From Pseudarthrobacter sp. BIM B-2242 (lineage in GTDB: Bacteria; Actinomycetota; Actinomycetes; Actinomycetales; Micrococcaceae): a stretch of DNA of 64,000 nt. The stretch's first letter is position 1. Every line of letters begins with the position of its first letter. Of this stretch, positions 62,448 to 64,000 are shown piece after piece. Position numbers and translations under genes: made by a program. Location: assembly GCF_014764445.1 (NCBI RefSeq), contig NZ_CP061721.1:3658001-3722000 (forward strand), given 5' to 3'. The notes beneath the pieces were generated by a model, which saw only the letters and a list, made by a program, of their open reading frames with translations, searched no databases and was not told the origin of the DNA.

Positions 62448-63371
62448 ATGGAAATTGATCCGCGCCGGCTTCGTGTTCTCCTTGCCATCGCCCGCACCGG
62501 CGGGGTGCTCGCGGCGGCTGACGAACTGGGGATCACGCCGTCGGCCGTGTCCCAGCAACTCAACAAATTGGAGGACGAGACAGGGCATGCGCTGGTGCTG
62601 CGCACGCCCAAAGGCTCAGTCCTGACACCCGCCGGCCTGGCCGTCGCGGAAGCCGGCGAGGAAATCGAACGCGCACTCAGCGTCGCCCGCGCCCGCATTG
62701 AAGGCGGGGCCACGGTGGCAGGAGTGGTGCGCGTGGGCGCGTTCACCAGCTTCATCCGGACAGTGGTGATCCCCCGCCTGCCCGAGTGGCGCACCCAGTA
62801 CCCGCAATTGCAGATCCGGATCGTCGAGGACGACTTTCCTGCCATGATGCGGCTGCTCCGCCAGCGCCAGCTCGACGCCGTCGTGGTCGAGCATGATTCG
62901 ACGACGGCCGATCCGCGTTTGCTCTCCGCCGGAATGACCGAGGAGCCTCTGCTGGACGAACCGTGGAAGCTGGTGGTTCCCTCCGGAGCCCTGCTCACCA
63001 CCGAGAACATCGACCTTGCCCGGCTGCCGCTTCCGTGGCTCGGCGTCGAGTCCACAGCGGCCAACGCTTTGGTGCTCGGCCGGCTCCGCCGGTCAACGGG
63101 CGCCCCGATGGACACGGCACACCAGTACCAGGAAACGCTGACCGCCCTGGCACTCGTCGCGGCGGGTGAGGGCATAGCCATCTTGCCCACGCTGGCTTTA
63201 AGCGGCGTGGTCCATGACGGCGTGGACATCCTGGACGTCCCCGGACTCGGAACCCGGCGGATCGTCCTGCGGCGGTTCGACCGGCGGCGGTCAACCAGCG
63301 CGCCGGTGGACACGGTGGCACGCCTGCTGCGGGAATCGGCGGCGGCCTTCGACACCCGGTCGGCATCCTGA
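62448..63371 (+). CDS. LysR family transcriptional regulator
   Basis: 307 residues. HTH in LRVLLAIARTGGVLAAADEL, ITPSAVSQQLNKLEDETG; effector-binding domain from VRVGAFTSFIRTVVIPRL. The target is unknown: the divergent neighbour is the small CBU_0592-like membrane protein and the next gene is a TetR regulator, so it may control either, or a distant operon. No clear inverted-repeat operator was seen in the 194-base gap upstream. Confidence 0.88.
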   Translation: MEIDPRRLRVLLAIARTGGVLAAADELGITPSAVSQQLNKLEDETGHALVLRTPKGSVLTPAGLAVAEAGEEIERALSVARARIEGGATVAGVVRVGAFTSFIRTVVIPRLPEWRTQYPQLQIRIVEDDFPAMMRLLRQRQLDAVVVEHDSTTADPRLLSAGMTEEPLLDEPWKLVVPSGALLTTENIDLARLPLPWLGVESTAANALVLGRLRRSTGAPMDTAHQYQETLTALALVAAGEGIAILPTLALSGVVHDGVDILDVPGLGTRRIVLRRFDRRRSTSAPVDTVARLLRESAAAFDTRSAS

Positions 63372-63439
63372 CCGGCCGCACCAAGGTCATGCGTCCCCCG
63401 AAAGTGCACTCGTTACGGGTTAGGCAATAGTCTGGCCAG

Positions 63440-64000
63440 ATGGGGACCAAGGCCGTGAACTCCGGTGAACAGATGGACAGACAGTCGCGCATTCTTGAGG
63501 CGGCGCTGGATCTGCTGTCCCGCCACGGGATTTCCGGTGTGAGCATGCGGGCCGTGGCCCGCGAGGCCGGCGTCGCGCTCGGCCTGGTGAATTACTACTA
63601 CGACGACAAGACCAGCCTGATCCGGGCAGCCCTGCGCCGGGTGGACGAGCACGATCTTCTCCTGGTGGCGCCCGACCCGTCATCCGGCCCCGAGGAACAG
63701 CTGCGCAAGGCCCTGCGGCGAGTGGCGGCCGCCGATCTGCTGACCACCCGCTACCTGTCCCTCCGCCTGCACCTGTGGGCCCTCGCCCAGGCGGACGAGG
63801 GCTATGCACAAATCAACGCCGAGGCCTTCGACCGCTATCTCGACGGCCTCGCTGCCCTCGTTTCCAACGCCCAGCCCGACCTTTCCTGGGAAGTCTGCCG
63901 GGAGCGGGCGGCTGACATTGTGGTCATCCAAAACGGCATGTGGCTGACGGCGCTTCTCGGCGTGGATGAGGCCGCCATCCAGCGAAGCATCGCCCGCACG
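63440..64000 (+). CDS. TetR family regulator, partial (3' end outside window)
   Basis: The frame is open from the ATG at 63440 to the right edge (187 codons). RQSRILEAALDLLSRHGISG, VSMRAVAREAGVALGLVNYYY and DDKTSLIRAALRR form a TetR/AcrR helix-turn-helix, followed by a helical ligand domain (LTTRYLSLRLHLWALAQADEG). The C-terminus and any partner gene are outside the window. An in-frame GTG at 63455 is an alternative start. Confidence 0.85.
   Translation, partial: MGTKAVNSGEQMDRQSRILEAALDLLSRHGISGVSMRAVAREAGVALGLVNYYYDDKTSLIRAALRRVDEHDLLLVAPDPSSGPEEQLRKALRRVAAADLLTTRYLSLRLHLWALAQADEGYAQINAEAFDRYLDGLAALVSNAQPDLSWEVCRERAADIVVIQNGMWLTALLGVDEAAIQRSIART

Noticed and set aside
1..64000. tRNA, rRNA, CRISPR arrays, IS elements, prophage
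   Set aside because: No repeat-spacer array, transposase motif, phage structural gene or tRNA-like cloverleaf was noticed in reading; short RNAs could be missed without a covariance search.

Overview
The window looks like chromosomal DNA of a soil actinobacterium of the Arthrobacter/Pseudarthrobacter type. This rests on very high GC, dense short-gap operons, GTG/TTG starts, an actinobacterial gene repertoire (SCO1664-like kinase, GPP34 proteins, DUF3100, MmyB-type regulator, TerD/TelA cluster) and an hxlA product resembling actinobacterial RmpA. The genus is inferred from gene content and was not tested by a search. No rRNA, tRNA, CRISPR array, insertion sequence or prophage block was seen.

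Layout. 1-840: edge of a DUF3846 gene and a lower-GC gap. 841-2770: FAD monooxygenase and a GPP34 protein. 2868-9022: catabolic operon (RpiR-type regulator, beta-hydroxyacid dehydrogenase, aldehyde dehydrogenase, M20 amidohydrolase, DUF3100 membrane protein). 9158-14842: MFS protein, a frameshifted NYN-domain gene, a second GPP34 protein, RidA, a Tat/lipoprotein serine hydrolase. 14979-24571 (minus): a ten-gene Ter stress operon with four TerD paralogues, TelA, an aldolase, a fused PRTase-TRSP-StiP/PELOTA protein and a HAD phosphatase. 24953-39924: mixed housekeeping and accessory genes (frameshifted restriction-like gene, APH-type kinase, MoxR/VWA pair, phosphatase/SCO1664 pair, Na+/H+ antiporter with UBP zinc finger, MFS/GntR pair, SDR/HTH pair). 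40381-44006: fructan locus (GH68 and GH32). 44434-57495: C1/flavin monooxygenase island. 57557-64000: MazG-like protein, LysR with PrpF and a MatC-like carrier, a small membrane protein, LysR, and a partial TetR.

The most interesting region is 44963-57495. Three transcription units are each preceded by the same operator-like box, CCGTGG-N15-CCACGG or a close variant. They encode hexulose-6-phosphate synthase plus an acetate-type channel; a flavin reductase, a Nudix-like protein, an MFS transporter, a small protein and phosphoglucose isomerase; and an ABM-domain protein plus an NtaA/DmoA-type FMN-dependent monooxygenase. Hairpins follow the units. A large ATPase regulator with an N-terminal LuxR HTH and a stand-alone riboflavin kinase follow. 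Together this suggests an inducible system in which a two-component flavin monooxygenase releases formaldehyde from a methylated substrate and the ribulose monophosphate route captures it. The substrate is unknown.

A GC-rich palindrome with a conserved core recurs at five gene ends, and two genes carry three frameshifts beside short homopolymers.
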